Shown piece by piece: positions 26,052 to 34,640 of a stretch of 40,210 nt of DNA. A program made the position numbers and the translations under genes. How positions within the stretch are numbered: position 1 is the first letter of the stretch; the number at the start of each line of letters is the position of its first letter. The stretch comes from Streptomyces melanogenes (GTDB taxonomy: Bacteria; Actinomycetota; Actinomycetes; Streptomycetales; Streptomycetaceae). The stretch covers positions 1 through 40,210 of the forward strand of contig NZ_BMTS01000044.1 in assembly GCF_014649795.1 (NCBI RefSeq). Direction: 5' to 3'. A model generated the notes under the pieces. That model saw only the letters and a program-made list of their open reading frames with translations. It did not search any database and was not told where the DNA came from.

Positions 26052-26079
26052 ATCGCCGCAGTGATATCACCGCGGCGAT
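26052..26079. promoter_or_regulatory. 28-bp dyad containing operator copy 2
   Basis: ATCGCCGC, then A, the perfect 10-bp palindrome GTGATATCAC, then C, then GCGGCGAT: the whole 28 bp is symmetric except for one mismatched pair. It lies 41 bases after the 2H stop and 107 bases before the next start. The core is identical to the site at 23506-23517, in reverse orientation. It is most likely an operator shared with the divergent promoter; as RNA it could also terminate transcription after the 2H gene. Confidence 0.65.
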
Positions 26080-26185
26080 GTGCATTCTCGGTTGATCCCC
26101 GTCACGCTCCTGTCCGGGCAGCTTGGCTGCTGCCCTGCACGGCATCAGCCAACAACTATCCGTAACAGGACAGGAGATGAGTTCT

Positions 26186-26542
26186 ATGCCGATCCCACGC
26201 CGCAGCAAGGGAGACCACCTGCTGCACGCGGACGTCGTCGATTCGAAGTCGAAAGCCGGAGTGTGGATGGCAGAACAGGCGAACTTCAAGGCCGACCAGG
26301 CCAACATCAGCGAAGCCCTCAAGGAGCAGACCGACTGGGTCGACCTGGAGAACGCCGTTCTCGTCATCAGCACCGACCCGGCCGGCATCACCGTGATCGC
26401 CCCGAACCCGACACTGCCTGGAATGATCGTCCTCGCCGACGGCGGTTCGCCCCTCGCCTCGCAAATTCTTCGGGACAAGGGCGTGGAACTGGTGCGCACT
26501 ACAATGGCGCAGCTCGGTATCGCCGAGGTGGAAGCCGCCTAG
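26186..26542 (+). CDS. Cys-free 118-aa protein before the radical SAM genes
   Basis: The start ATG 26186 has AGGAG 9 bases upstream; ATG 26177 is directly adjacent to it and less likely. The protein has a basic N-terminus (PRRSKGDHLL), a helix (MAEQANFKADQANISEALKEQ), a strand-rich middle (LVISTDPAGITVIAPNPTLPG, then MIVLADGG) and a final helix. There is no Cys, signal peptide or membrane segment. It is followed after 4 bases by the SPASM radical SAM gene, so it is either the substrate, a scaffold or a partner of that enzyme. I know no matching family. Confidence 0.7.
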   Translation: MPIPRRSKGDHLLHADVVDSKSKAGVWMAEQANFKADQANISEALKEQTDWVDLENAVLVISTDPAGITVIAPNPTLPGMIVLADGGSPLASQILRDKGVELVRTTMAQLGIAEVEAA

Positions 26543-26546
26543 GACA

Positions 26547-27848
26547 GTGGCCTCCTCCCAGCTTGTGTGGGGGAAGTACCTCCAGTTCGAGCGCGACGGG
26601 GAAGCTGTTCTCCTCGACCCGGTCTCGCTGGAGAGCGTCTACCTCGACCGCGGGGAGGTCACCGACCTCTCTGCGGTTCCCCCGACCGCGACCCATACCG
26701 CTCTCGCCGAGCTCGGCTTCGTGGCCGACGGCCCTCGGACCGACGGACGCGAAGCTCTCCGAAACCGCCTCACCCACCTCGGGCTCGATGCGACACCGTT
26801 GCGCATCAGTGGACTTCGTATCGTGTTGACCGACAAGTGCAACATGGCGTGTGACTACTGCTTCGTGAAGACGAACACCGGCAAGCCCGACATGACCGAG
26901 GAGGAAGTAGCCACCGGGCTGGCCTATCTGTTCGAAACGAACGCCAGCCACGACCAAGTGTCCATCCAGTGGTTCGGCGGCGAGCCGACCATCCGTTTCG
27001 ACCTCATGCGGTACGGGGACGAGCTCGCGGACCGGCTCGCCGCCGAGCACGGGGTGAAGAGCATCCGCCGGACCGTCGTCACCAATGGCGCGCGCCACAC
27101 GGATGCCATGGTCCAGCACTTCGCCCGCTACCAGTACGGCGTCGGCGTCTCCATCGACGGACCACCGGCGATCAACTCGGCCAACCGCCTGCTGCTCGGC
27201 GGGCAGCCTGCCGACGACCGGATCCGACGCAACGTCCGACGGCTCCTGGAGACGGACGGCGTGCACGTGGGCTGCAACCTCACGCCCACGTCCGCCAACA
27301 TCGGCCGACTCGCGGACACCGTGAGGTGGATCATCGACGAACTCGGCCTCACGTTCATCTGCACCAACACCCCCATCCCCACCGGCGGCCGGTGGAGAGT
27401 CAGCGGAGCCGCGCTGGCGAAGGAGCTGTACGCGGCCCGAATGGTGGCACTCGGCCGCGGCGCGATGATGTTCTCCGTACTGGACCGGGCCTTCCAAGCC
27501 CTCGACCGGCGCCATCCGATGCTGTTCGACCACATGCAGAGCGACCAGACCCTGAACGCCGCACTGCTCCCCGGCGACCGCCTGAGCCTGTGCGACATCA
27601 ACTTCGACGAGCCCGCCTTCCTCTACAGCATCGACGAGCTGGAGGCAAAGCCCGAACTCCTCGGGGGCATCGCGAAGAACATCGCGCCGATCCCCGCATG
27701 CGGCACCTGTCCGGCCCTCGCGATCTGCGGCGGCCCCTCCCGCAACGAGCAACTCCTGATCGGAGACAGCGAACCGGACCCCGAGATGTGCGCCTTCTAC
27801 CAGAACATGGTGGAGATCGCGCTCTGGGACAACACGGGGGTCCAATGA
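26547..27848 (+). CDS. SPASM-type radical SAM peptide-modifying enzyme
   Basis: This encodes 433 residues from GTG 26547. Residues ~1-88 form an N-terminal domain of the kind that in related enzymes binds a leader peptide. The radical SAM cluster motif is CNMACDYC (Cys98, 102, 105), with the GGEPT motif after it. The C-terminus has Cys349, Cys385, Cys388, Cys394 and Cys415 (CGTCPALAICGG...PEMCAFY), the SPASM pattern that holds auxiliary [4Fe-4S] clusters. Such enzymes form thioether, C-C or ether crosslinks or epimerise residues in ribosomal peptides. The gene is 4 bases after the 118-aa protein and overlaps the next gene by ATGA. Confidence 0.88.
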   Translation: MASSQLVWGKYLQFERDGEAVLLDPVSLESVYLDRGEVTDLSAVPPTATHTALAELGFVADGPRTDGREALRNRLTHLGLDATPLRISGLRIVLTDKCNMACDYCFVKTNTGKPDMTEEEVATGLAYLFETNASHDQVSIQWFGGEPTIRFDLMRYGDELADRLAAEHGVKSIRRTVVTNGARHTDAMVQHFARYQYGVGVSIDGPPAINSANRLLLGGQPADDRIRRNVRRLLETDGVHVGCNLTPTSANIGRLADTVRWIIDELGLTFICTNTPIPTGGRWRVSGAALAKELYAARMVALGRGAMMFSVLDRAFQALDRRHPMLFDHMQSDQTLNAALLPGDRLSLCDINFDEPAFLYSIDELEAKPELLGGIAKNIAPIPACGTCPALAICGGPSRNEQLLIGDSEPDPEMCAFYQNMVEIALWDNTGVQ

Positions 27849-28720
27849 CCGCCGCCAAACCTGTACCTGCTCGCTTCACCCAGGCCCTCGTCAGCACCGC
27901 CGGTCACTGCAAGATCGCGTGCGGCTTCTGCCTGCGCCCCGACCGCGCGCCCGGCTACCTGGAGATCCCCACCTATACCCGGACCCTGTCGCGTCTGAAG
28001 GAAGCAGGTGTCGAAGGGGTCTGCCTGACGGGCGGGGAACCGGCCCACCACCCGCAGCTGCGCGACCTGATCCGCCTGGCCCACCAGTTCGGGCTCGCCG
28101 TGTCGGTGGTGACATCGGCTCGTGCGGAAGCCGATGTCGCGGGCCTCGCTCGGATCGGGCATCTTCTGGCGAACCTCACCGTGTCCGCCGACTCGGCGGG
28201 CGCCATGCGCCTGGGGCGCACGACTCGCTCGGTGAAGACCGCTCTCGCCACCTTGCAGGCCGTGCCGGCTCCCGCAAAGGTGCTCCACCTGACGTACTGG
28301 GACGTGTCCGATACCGAGGCACGCGCCGTCTATACCGCGCTGCGGGACGTGGAGGTCGAGGTGCAGCTCAGCCCGGTCATGCTCGACACCGCCGCTCAGG
28401 CCAATGCCGGTCTCAGTCTTGACGCGTACGTACAGCGCCAGCGGGACGACACCGAACACCTTGCCCACTACTTCGCACTCAGCCCGCGGTTCCGGAAGCA
28501 CCTCACGGCCCTGCACGCCCTGCTGTTCCAGCCCGAGAGCAGGGTGTGCCGGTCGGACCTGTTGTATGTCTCGGCGAACGGCTGTCTTCGCCGCTGCCCG
28601 TACGGCACTACCGGCGTCTCCGTCCAGGCCCCGCGGTCCGTGATCCATGACTACTTGGCAGCACCACCCGGCGACCAAGTCACCCCGGACTGCGCCGCGA
28701 TCTGCCGTGCCGCACGCTGA
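27845..28720 (+). CDS. Second radical SAM enzyme with Cys-rich C-terminus
   Basis: This encodes 291 residues; ATG overlaps the previous stop (ATGA). The CKIACGFC motif gives Cys22, Cys26 and Cys29, and LTGGEPAHHP is the GGE motif (63-65). The C-terminal part holds Cys235, Cys247, Cys251, Cys283 and Cys287, enough for an auxiliary cluster, but not in the classical SPASM spacing. It is shorter than most peptide-modifying enzymes. Tight coupling with the first radical SAM gene suggests they act on the same substrate or as a complex. Confidence 0.85.
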   Translation: MTAAKPVPARFTQALVSTAGHCKIACGFCLRPDRAPGYLEIPTYTRTLSRLKEAGVEGVCLTGGEPAHHPQLRDLIRLAHQFGLAVSVVTSARAEADVAGLARIGHLLANLTVSADSAGAMRLGRTTRSVKTALATLQAVPAPAKVLHLTYWDVSDTEARAVYTALRDVEVEVQLSPVMLDTAAQANAGLSLDAYVQRQRDDTEHLAHYFALSPRFRKHLTALHALLFQPESRVCRSDLLYVSANGCLRRCPYGTTGVSVQAPRSVIHDYLAAPPGDQVTPDCAAICRAAR

Positions 28721-28739
28721 ACCGAAGAAGGGGAAGCCG

Positions 28740-29525
28740 ATGACCGACACCATCATCACACCGGGCGAGTTCACTCAACGCTGGATGGACCCGCCCAACT
28801 TCCGCCTTGCCCCGGACCTGTGGCCCTTCCGCTTCACGCTGCCGTCGGCGCTGGAGGTCCTGGACGTCATCCGCAACGACGAAGAGGTTCGCTTCACGCT
28901 GCTTGGCGACCTCGACCCGGAGATCCGAGGCGCCAGAACCCGGGCGTTCCGGCACGCCCCCGTCGAAGAGATCACCCGGTGGCCGTTCCGGCTCGTCCAC
29001 TTCCGCCTGGCCCGGCTCTACGACAACCTGCTGACCGGCTTCCACGAGGACGTCATGATCCCGTGGCGCACCTTCCTGTCCGCCCGCGGGTTCACCTGGC
29101 ACCGCTGCGCGCCGCTGCTGTTCCTCTCGGGCCCTGACGGCAACTCCACCTACCACACCGACCAGTCCCACGGCCTGGTCTGGCAAATCGAGGGTGCCAA
29201 GACCTTCCACAGCTACCACGCCCCGGACCAGGTACTGTCGGCAGAGGCTGCGATTCGCTGCGAGTCCACCGGCGAACACCCACCACTCCATGACGCCCGC
29301 ACAGTCCAGGCCGTGCGCATGGGGCCCGGCGACCTGCTGTGGAGCCACGTCCTGACCCCCCACTGGGTCACCGGGGACACGGCGCTGAGCATGAGCATCA
29401 ATCTTTCCCACGGGGGCCTGGCCCGGCACGGCCGATTCGCCCCGCGCGAGCAAGTCCTGCGCGAACACTGGGACAAGTACCCCGACGAACCGTGGCTCAC
29501 CGATCTCCGCAACATCCACTATTGA
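28740..29525 (+). CDS. Second JmjC/cupin-like oxygenase
   Basis: This encodes 261 residues; ATG 28740 follows AAGGGGAAG. HTD in NSTYHTDQSHG (His139, Asp141) and a later His (His208 in LTPHWV) form the expected 2-His-1-Asp iron site. LVWQIEGAKTF is the usual strand between them. It is only distantly similar to the larger JmjC protein at 15451-16647 and lacks its C-terminal dimer/winged-helix part. It lies 19 bases after the second radical SAM gene, so hydroxylation of the same peptide is likely. Confidence 0.8.
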   Translation: MTDTIITPGEFTQRWMDPPNFRLAPDLWPFRFTLPSALEVLDVIRNDEEVRFTLLGDLDPEIRGARTRAFRHAPVEEITRWPFRLVHFRLARLYDNLLTGFHEDVMIPWRTFLSARGFTWHRCAPLLFLSGPDGNSTYHTDQSHGLVWQIEGAKTFHSYHAPDQVLSAEAAIRCESTGEHPPLHDARTVQAVRMGPGDLLWSHVLTPHWVTGDTALSMSINLSHGGLARHGRFAPREQVLREHWDKYPDEPWLTDLRNIHY

Positions 29526-29607
29526 CGCGGAGGCTGGAAAGAGCCTCTTGGCGCAGGAGCTGAGCCTCCTCAAACTGCCAACAGATCAGCGGACGGGGGA
29601 GACCGGC

Positions 29608-30297
29608 ATGCCACAACGCAAAAGACAGACCAGCAAGGCTCGGCGGCAACGACTACTGCGCCGCCGCACCGGAACCGCTGCAGCAGTGCTCGCCGTCTCC
29701 CTGTTCGTCTTCTGGCAGTACATGTGGCTTCTCATTGCCCTCGTGGTCGCCACGATCCTGAGTACAGGCGGCTTGCTCCTGTGGCGAGCCCATCGCAGAG
29801 AGCAGGAGGGCGACCGGACCTGGAGGGAGCAGAACCGGCGCATGGCGCTCGAACGCTCCATGACAGCCATCGACGCCATGGGCTGGCAGGACTTCGAGGC
29901 GTACGTCGCCGAGCTGTGCAGGCGCGACGGCTGCACCAAGGTGCTCGTGGTCGGCGGCTCGGGCGACCTGGCCGCCGACATCCTCGGCTACCTGCCCGAC
30001 GGCCGCCGTCTGGTCGTCCAGGTCAAGCACTACGCTCCGCACCGGAAGGTCCCCAGCGGCGACATGCAGAAGTTCGTCGGCATGGCGTTCGCCGAACACC
30101 ATGCGGATGTCGCCCTGTTCGTCACGACGTGCGAGTACAGCGGCAGCGCCCGCCAGCTCGCGCTCAAACACCACATCGTGGCCCTCAACCGCGACCTGTT
30201 CGGCTCCTGGAACAGCGGCGCACCCCTTTCCTCCCTGCTAGGCCTCGGCGGCACCGGCGCGGGGCTGGAGCGCCGTCGGCGGCCACGCAGGGCCTGA
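29608..30297 (+). CDS. Membrane-anchored Mrr-like restriction endonuclease
   Basis: This encodes 229 residues; ATG 29608 follows GGGGGAG at good spacing (a TTG at 29548 is less likely). The basic N-terminus (about 1-20) leads into two hydrophobic helices (24-58). A PD-(D/E)xK Mrr-type domain follows: FEAYVAELCRRDGC, then GSGDLAADIL (Asp124) and VVQVKHY (Gln138, Lys140). Such membrane-anchored Mrr proteins are common in Streptomyces and are assumed to cleave foreign or modified DNA. It ends the rightward arm and may not belong to the pathway. Confidence 0.75.
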   Translation: MPQRKRQTSKARRQRLLRRRTGTAAAVLAVSLFVFWQYMWLLIALVVATILSTGGLLLWRAHRREQEGDRTWREQNRRMALERSMTAIDAMGWQDFEAYVAELCRRDGCTKVLVVGGSGDLAADILGYLPDGRRLVVQVKHYAPHRKVPSGDMQKFVGMAFAEHHADVALFVTTCEYSGSARQLALKHHIVALNRDLFGSWNSGAPLSSLLGLGGTGAGLERRRRPRRA

Positions 30298-30366
30298 AGC
30301 CGTCTCGCGTGGCGTCGCGCACCTGCCGCAGCGCCACCCGAGACAGCCATCATCCAAATAACCCGG

Positions 30367-31689
30367 CTACGGGGTAAGCCGGTTGGGCCCGCGGAAGAGG
30401 AAGGTGGCCTCACGGATCGAGTCCAGGCCGAGCATCACCATCAGTACCCGGCCCAGCCCCATGCCGAGCCCGCCGTGCGGCGGGCACCCGTACCGGAAGC
30501 AGTTCAGGTAGTCCTGCAGGGGCTCGGTGTTCATGCCCTTCTCCGCGGCCTGCTTGAGCAGCACGTTGTAGCGGTGCTCGCGCTGCGCCCCGGTGGTGAC
30601 CTCCAGCCCCTTCCAGAGCAGGTCGAAGCTCAGTGTCACGTCCGGCTGACCGGCCGGACGCATGTGGTAGAAGGGCCGGATGCTGGTGGGGTAGTGCGTG
30701 ATGAACACGAACTCGTGCCCCGTCTGCTCCCGCACGTACGCGGCGATGGCGCGCTCACCCTCGGGGTCCAGGTCCTCCTTCACACCCTCCGGGTCCCAGC
30801 CCCTGGCCCTCAGTACCGCCTGGGCCTCGGCCATCGTGATTCTCGGGAAGGGCGCTTTCGGCACGACGACCTCCACGCCGTACGCCTCCCGGATCGCTTC
30901 CCCGTGCTGCTCGGCGACCTGGGCGAGGGCGTGCGTGAGCATCTGCTCCTCGAACGCCATCACGTCGTCAACACGGTTGATCCACGCCAGTTCGACATCG
31001 ACGCCGGTGAACTCGGTTGCGTGCCGGGACGTGAACGAGGGCTCCGCACGGAAGACCGGGCCGATTTCGAAAACTCGGTCGATACCGGCTGCGATCGCCA
31101 TCTGCTTGAAGAACTGCGGTGACTGGGCGAGGTAGGCGGACCGGTCGAAGTAGCCGAGCTTGAACACCTCCGCCCCGGACTCCGAGGCGGTGCCCATCAG
31201 TTTCGGGGTGTGCATCTCGGTGCAGCCCTGCTGATACGCGTACGCGCGCATCCCCTGCTCCAGGGTCGTCTGCACTGCGAACAACAGCTGCGCGGCAGGA
31301 CGGCGCCGTACGTCAAGGAAGCGCCAGTCCAGGCGCTGCTCCAGGGCAGTGTGCTCGTCGATGGGCAGGTGCGCCTCGGCCCGGTTCAGCACCTCGACTG
31401 ACTCCGGAATGATCTCCAGGCCGCCGAGCTTCACCACCGGGTTCTCCACCACCCGGCCGGTGATCCGCACGGCGGACTCGACGGTCACCTGCTCCATAGC
31501 CTTTTCGATCAGGTCACCTTTTCCGCTGCGCCGGTGGGTGACCTGCACCGTGCCGGTATGGTCGCGGACCAGGACGAATTGCATGGTGCGCTGCAGGCGG
31601 TGAGTGTTCACCCAGCCGCAGACCGAAACGGTCTGGTCGAGATGTTGCCGCAGGTCAGCGACCAGTACGCGGCTCGTTGGGTGGATCAT
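30367..31689 (-). CDS. aspS: Archaeal-type aspartyl-tRNA synthetase
   Basis: This encodes 440 residues, the length of the archaeal/eukaryotic-type AspRS, not the ~590-residue bacterial type. An OB-fold anticodon domain (about 1-110, GWVNTHRLQRTMQFVLVRD) precedes the class II core with GTASESGAEVF, AQSPQFFKQ, motif 2 FRAEPSFTSRHATEF and motif 3 GLGMGLGRVLM. It charges tRNA-Asp, or tRNA-Asp and tRNA-Asn if non-discriminating; position 28 is Asn, not the Trp of the discriminating archaeal enzymes as I recall them. A T-box leader lies upstream. Streptomyces normally carries a bacterial-type AspRS, so this is probably a second copy, which would fit resistance to an AspRS inhibitor. Confidence 0.92.
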   Translation of the reverse strand: MIHPTSRVLVADLRQHLDQTVSVCGWVNTHRLQRTMQFVLVRDHTGTVQVTHRRSGKGDLIEKAMEQVTVESAVRITGRVVENPVVKLGGLEIIPESVEVLNRAEAHLPIDEHTALEQRLDWRFLDVRRRPAAQLLFAVQTTLEQGMRAYAYQQGCTEMHTPKLMGTASESGAEVFKLGYFDRSAYLAQSPQFFKQMAIAAGIDRVFEIGPVFRAEPSFTSRHATEFTGVDVELAWINRVDDVMAFEEQMLTHALAQVAEQHGEAIREAYGVEVVVPKAPFPRITMAEAQAVLRARGWDPEGVKEDLDPEGERAIAAYVREQTGHEFVFITHYPTSIRPFYHMRPAGQPDVTLSFDLLWKGLEVTTGAQREHRYNVLLKQAAEKGMNTEPLQDYLNCFRYGCPPHGGLGMGLGRVLMVMLGLDSIREATFLFRGPNRLTP

Positions 31690-31699
31690 CGCGGCCCTC

Positions 31700-31980
31700 C
31701 AGGGGGCGTCGTCATGATCCCTTGGGAGCGTGGGCGAGAAGGGGACTCGCGGTACCACCACGCCTTCGCCACCACAGAGCAGTGGCCTCATCAGGCCCGG
31801 TCACGGGGGCCAGCCGGCGGGGCATTGGACCCCATCCAGGGTCGTTCCTCCCCGCGCTCGGGAGGGTCTTCACCGCGGGGCGTGACACTGCCTTCCCAGC
31901 TACCGGCAGCTCTCTTGGCTCACGTGAACCCGCGGCTACTCGTCTCCGTCGACGCGTTGCCCCCGAGGGTAGAGGGACGG
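31700..31980 (-). promoter_or_regulatory. T-box riboswitch, specifier GAC (Asp)
   Basis: Read leftward, the leader of the AspRS gene contains TGGTACCGCG at 31757-31748, the invariant T-box sequence. Upstream lies a stem I with arms 31935-31929 and 31879-31873 (CCGCGGG/CCCGCGG) and a distal hairpin at 31909-31888. After it comes GGTGAAGACC with GAC at 31868-31866 in the specifier position, matching the Asp codon. Since no U-run follows and GGAGGG lies next to the start codon, control is probably at translation, as in other actinobacterial T-boxes. Uncharged tRNA-Asp would switch the gene on. Confidence 0.88.
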
Positions 31981-32342
31981 CCGCACCAGCGGCAACGCCA
32001 CCGGACCGCTGAAGGCTTGCTTTCGGGGAGATTTGCGACTTCGGGCAGTAGCCCGTAAGAGCTACGGTGGCGCCCGCGACCGGCATTGAAGCTGTGGCGT
32101 GGAAGCCCTTGCCGGGCGACTGGGGCATAGCCTGCTCTGTGCGGGGGCAGCGCGTTATCGGTGAGCAGCGACTCGGGCCCGCGGCCACAGGTCCGACCGT
32201 GAGTCGCGCGTTCAGCGTCGGCCCCTGGCTGCCTTGATGCGCATGGTGTTGATGTGCGCGGGCACCGAGAGGCAAGGAGTGCTGTGGCTCGCGCCGCTTC
32301 CGGGTTTCCATTCCAGAGTATCGGCATTGAGAATATGGAAGT

Positions 32343-32963
32343 GTGAGTGCTGATGACGTATTGGGGCGCTGGGTGCCGGATTGTCCCGAAGATATCGCTG
32401 TAGTGCTCGCGAAAGCGGGATTTCCTTGGTGGATTGCCGGCGGGTACGCGATCGAGCTCGCGGTCGGCCGCGAGTTGCGCCCGCATGGTGATCTGGACGT
32501 CCTCGTCCTCCGCCGCGACCAAGCCCTCGTTCGTGATCTTCTGGCCGACTGGGACCTGTTCGTTGCCGACCCACCCGGCCTGGGGCGATTGCGCCCCTGG
32601 CCTTCTGGAGAGGCTCTTCAGCTGCCCCTCCATGACATTTGGTGCCGCCGCACGCCGGAGGCACCCTGGTCAGTCCAGCTCATGCTCGATGAGGCCGAGG
32701 GCACCGAGTGGATCTCGCGGCGCGCCCCACAGATCCGGCTGCCGATCGAGCGGGTGGGGCGGACGAGCGCAACCGGCATTCCTTACCTGGCGCCCGAGGT
32801 CCAGCTCTTCTACAAGGCGAAGGCGACACGGGAGAAGGACGAGAGCGACTTCGATGCGGTGCTGCCTTTGCTGGACATGTCGCAACGCGAATGGCTGGCC
32901 GAGGCGCTCAGGGCGATCGCGCCGGACCATTCCTGGCGGCAGCGGCTTCAGCAGGTCAGCTGA
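32343..32963 (+). CDS. Nucleotidyltransferase-fold protein (adenylyltransferase-like)
   Basis: This encodes 206 residues from GTG 32343. GGYAIELAVGRELRPHGDLDVLVLR has the GG...DxD pattern of the nucleotidyltransferase fold, close in style to ANT(2'')/LinB-like aminoglycoside and lincosamide adenylyltransferases. A C-terminal helical part (FYKAKATREKDESDFDAVLPLLD) follows. It could inactivate an antibiotic or be one of the many uncharacterised relatives. It is divergent from the T-box/AspRS gene. Confidence 0.75.
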   Translation: MSADDVLGRWVPDCPEDIAVVLAKAGFPWWIAGGYAIELAVGRELRPHGDLDVLVLRRDQALVRDLLADWDLFVADPPGLGRLRPWPSGEALQLPLHDIWCRRTPEAPWSVQLMLDEAEGTEWISRRAPQIRLPIERVGRTSATGIPYLAPEVQLFYKAKATREKDESDFDAVLPLLDMSQREWLAEALRAIAPDHSWRQRLQQVS

Positions 32964-33305
32964 ATGTGAGGAGCGGAACGTCGGAGTCGGGATGTTGCTG
33001 AGTAGCGACGGCCGTTCCAGGGCCGCGGGGCTGCTGACTGCTGTGCGTCATCTCGGGCTCGGTCGTAGTCCAACGCCCCAGCCCATTGGTTGGGGCGCTG
33101 CCGTCTGGTCACGAAGATGCCAGCGTGGCCCGTACGGGTCCGCCGCAACGAATTACACGGCCGGTATCGCGATCAGACTGCGCAATCTGTACGCACTGAT
33201 GGGCAGCGAGCCCTACCGTGGCTCACGGCGGGTAGTCGGTCGCCGCGAGGCCATCAGGGAAGCGACCACCCGGCCCGCTCTAGCTGGCAACCCCAGGGAG
33301 CCGAG

Positions 33306-34157
33306 ATGACTGCCCGTCCGATCAACGACGCTTCGGTGACCGACCGGCACCTGCTCTCGACGCAGGCGTACGGCACCGGTCAGCATCTCGCGGCACGGCA
33401 GTCTCTGTACCAGTGGCAGACCCCGCAGCACGACCTCCCCGGCATCATCGTGAACGAACTGGCCGATGTCCAAGGAGCGGTCGCGGATGTGGGCTGCGGC
33501 AACGGAAAGTTCGTACAGCGCCTCCGCACGGAACGGCCCGACCTGACCGTAGTCCCCATGGATATCTCGCCCGGCATCCTGACCGGAACCCCCGGAGCAA
33601 TCCTCGCCGACGCCCAGCAGCTCCCCCTCGCGGAGGGTGCCCTGAGCGCAGCCTTGGCCATGCATATGCTCTACCACGTCGAAGACCAACAGAAAGCCGT
33701 CAGGCAGTTGGGCCGTGCCCTGGCCCCCGATGGCATTGCCCTCATCTCCACCAACAGCCGCACCGACAAAAGCGAGCTGGAGAACCTGTGGCGTCGGGCA
33801 GCCGGAGACGTCCTGGGTATCCCGGAGGGCCCGACCCGGGTACAGCTCTCCTCACGCTTCACCCTTGAAGACGCCCCAGGTGTCCTGAGGGAGGTCTTCA
33901 CCGACATCCGGACCATTACGCTGCCGGGTGTGATCGACGTATCGGATGCGGCTCCGGTCGTGGCTCACCTCGCCTCCTACGAAGCCTGGGCAGGGCAGAT
34001 GGGCGTTCCCTTCGCGGAGACAGTCGAGCGCGCTCGCGAGCGGGTTGAAGAAACCATCCGTACAAAGGGAGCGTTCCGCATTACTTGCCTCGGTGGCATT
34101 CTCGTGTGCCGCAAGACTGGCCTGACAGGACCTCCACGGCACCGTCGAAGTCCCTGA
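33306..34157 (+). CDS. SAM-dependent methyltransferase
   Basis: This encodes 283 residues; ATG 33306 has GGGAG upstream. Motif I is VADVGCGNGKFVQRL, followed by VVPMDISPG, then LPLAEGALSAALAMHMLYHV (Methyltransf_11 style). The usual end CRKTG is extended by a short basic tail that runs into decayed sequence, so the stop may have been lost and replaced. The substrate is unknown. Confidence 0.8.
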   Translation: MTARPINDASVTDRHLLSTQAYGTGQHLAARQSLYQWQTPQHDLPGIIVNELADVQGAVADVGCGNGKFVQRLRTERPDLTVVPMDISPGILTGTPGAILADAQQLPLAEGALSAALAMHMLYHVEDQQKAVRQLGRALAPDGIALISTNSRTDKSELENLWRRAAGDVLGIPEGPTRVQLSSRFTLEDAPGVLREVFTDIRTITLPGVIDVSDAAPVVAHLASYEAWAGQMGVPFAETVERARERVEETIRTKGAFRITCLGGILVCRKTGLTGPPRHRRSP

Positions 34158-34640
34158 ACGCCCGGTCGCGGGCCGCCGCGTCCCGCTCCGCCCGGTCGGC
34201 GCTCGGGGGCGGGTTCCAGCGGTCGGTGAGGTGGCGGGTGATCCGGCCGGGGTTGAGGCGGTCGATGGAGTGCCGGGCATCGGCCGCCTGACCCTGCGTG
34301 TTGACCGCGAACGCCGTCGTCACGGCCGCCGCCGTGGCGGCCGGGTGGTCGAGGAGGTCGGCGGCTTCGCTCCAGGTGGCGGGCCACACGGTCCAGGCGC
34401 TGTTCCAGCGGGCGGAGCGGACCGTGATCTGCGCCAGGATGTCCGGCCTGGTCAGGTCGGCCTGTTCGGCCGAGGTGAGTCAGAACGCCAGTTGCTCGGG
34501 CGTCATGTCGGCGGTGGCGACGCCGCACGAGTCGGCGACCGCGAGGGCGCCCCTTTCGGCGTCGCGGTCCGTCCGGCATCCCTGCCCAAGCCAGCACCTC
34601 ACCTTCTTGACACGCGCCAGCCCTGCGGCGCCGCAGCGTC
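34081..34640 (-). pseudogene. Decayed hypothetical gene with in-frame TGA
   Basis: Read leftward, an uninterrupted protein sense is broken by one stop: ADMTPEQLAF, stop (34482-34480), LTSAEQADLTRPDILAQI, then a helical segment (SEAADLLDHPAATAAAVTTAF) and a final basic/acidic region to the stop at 34081. The frame is the same on both sides of the stop. The family is not recognised. It overlaps the end of the convergent methyltransferase gene, which suggests that a junction was formed here. Confidence 0.5.
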
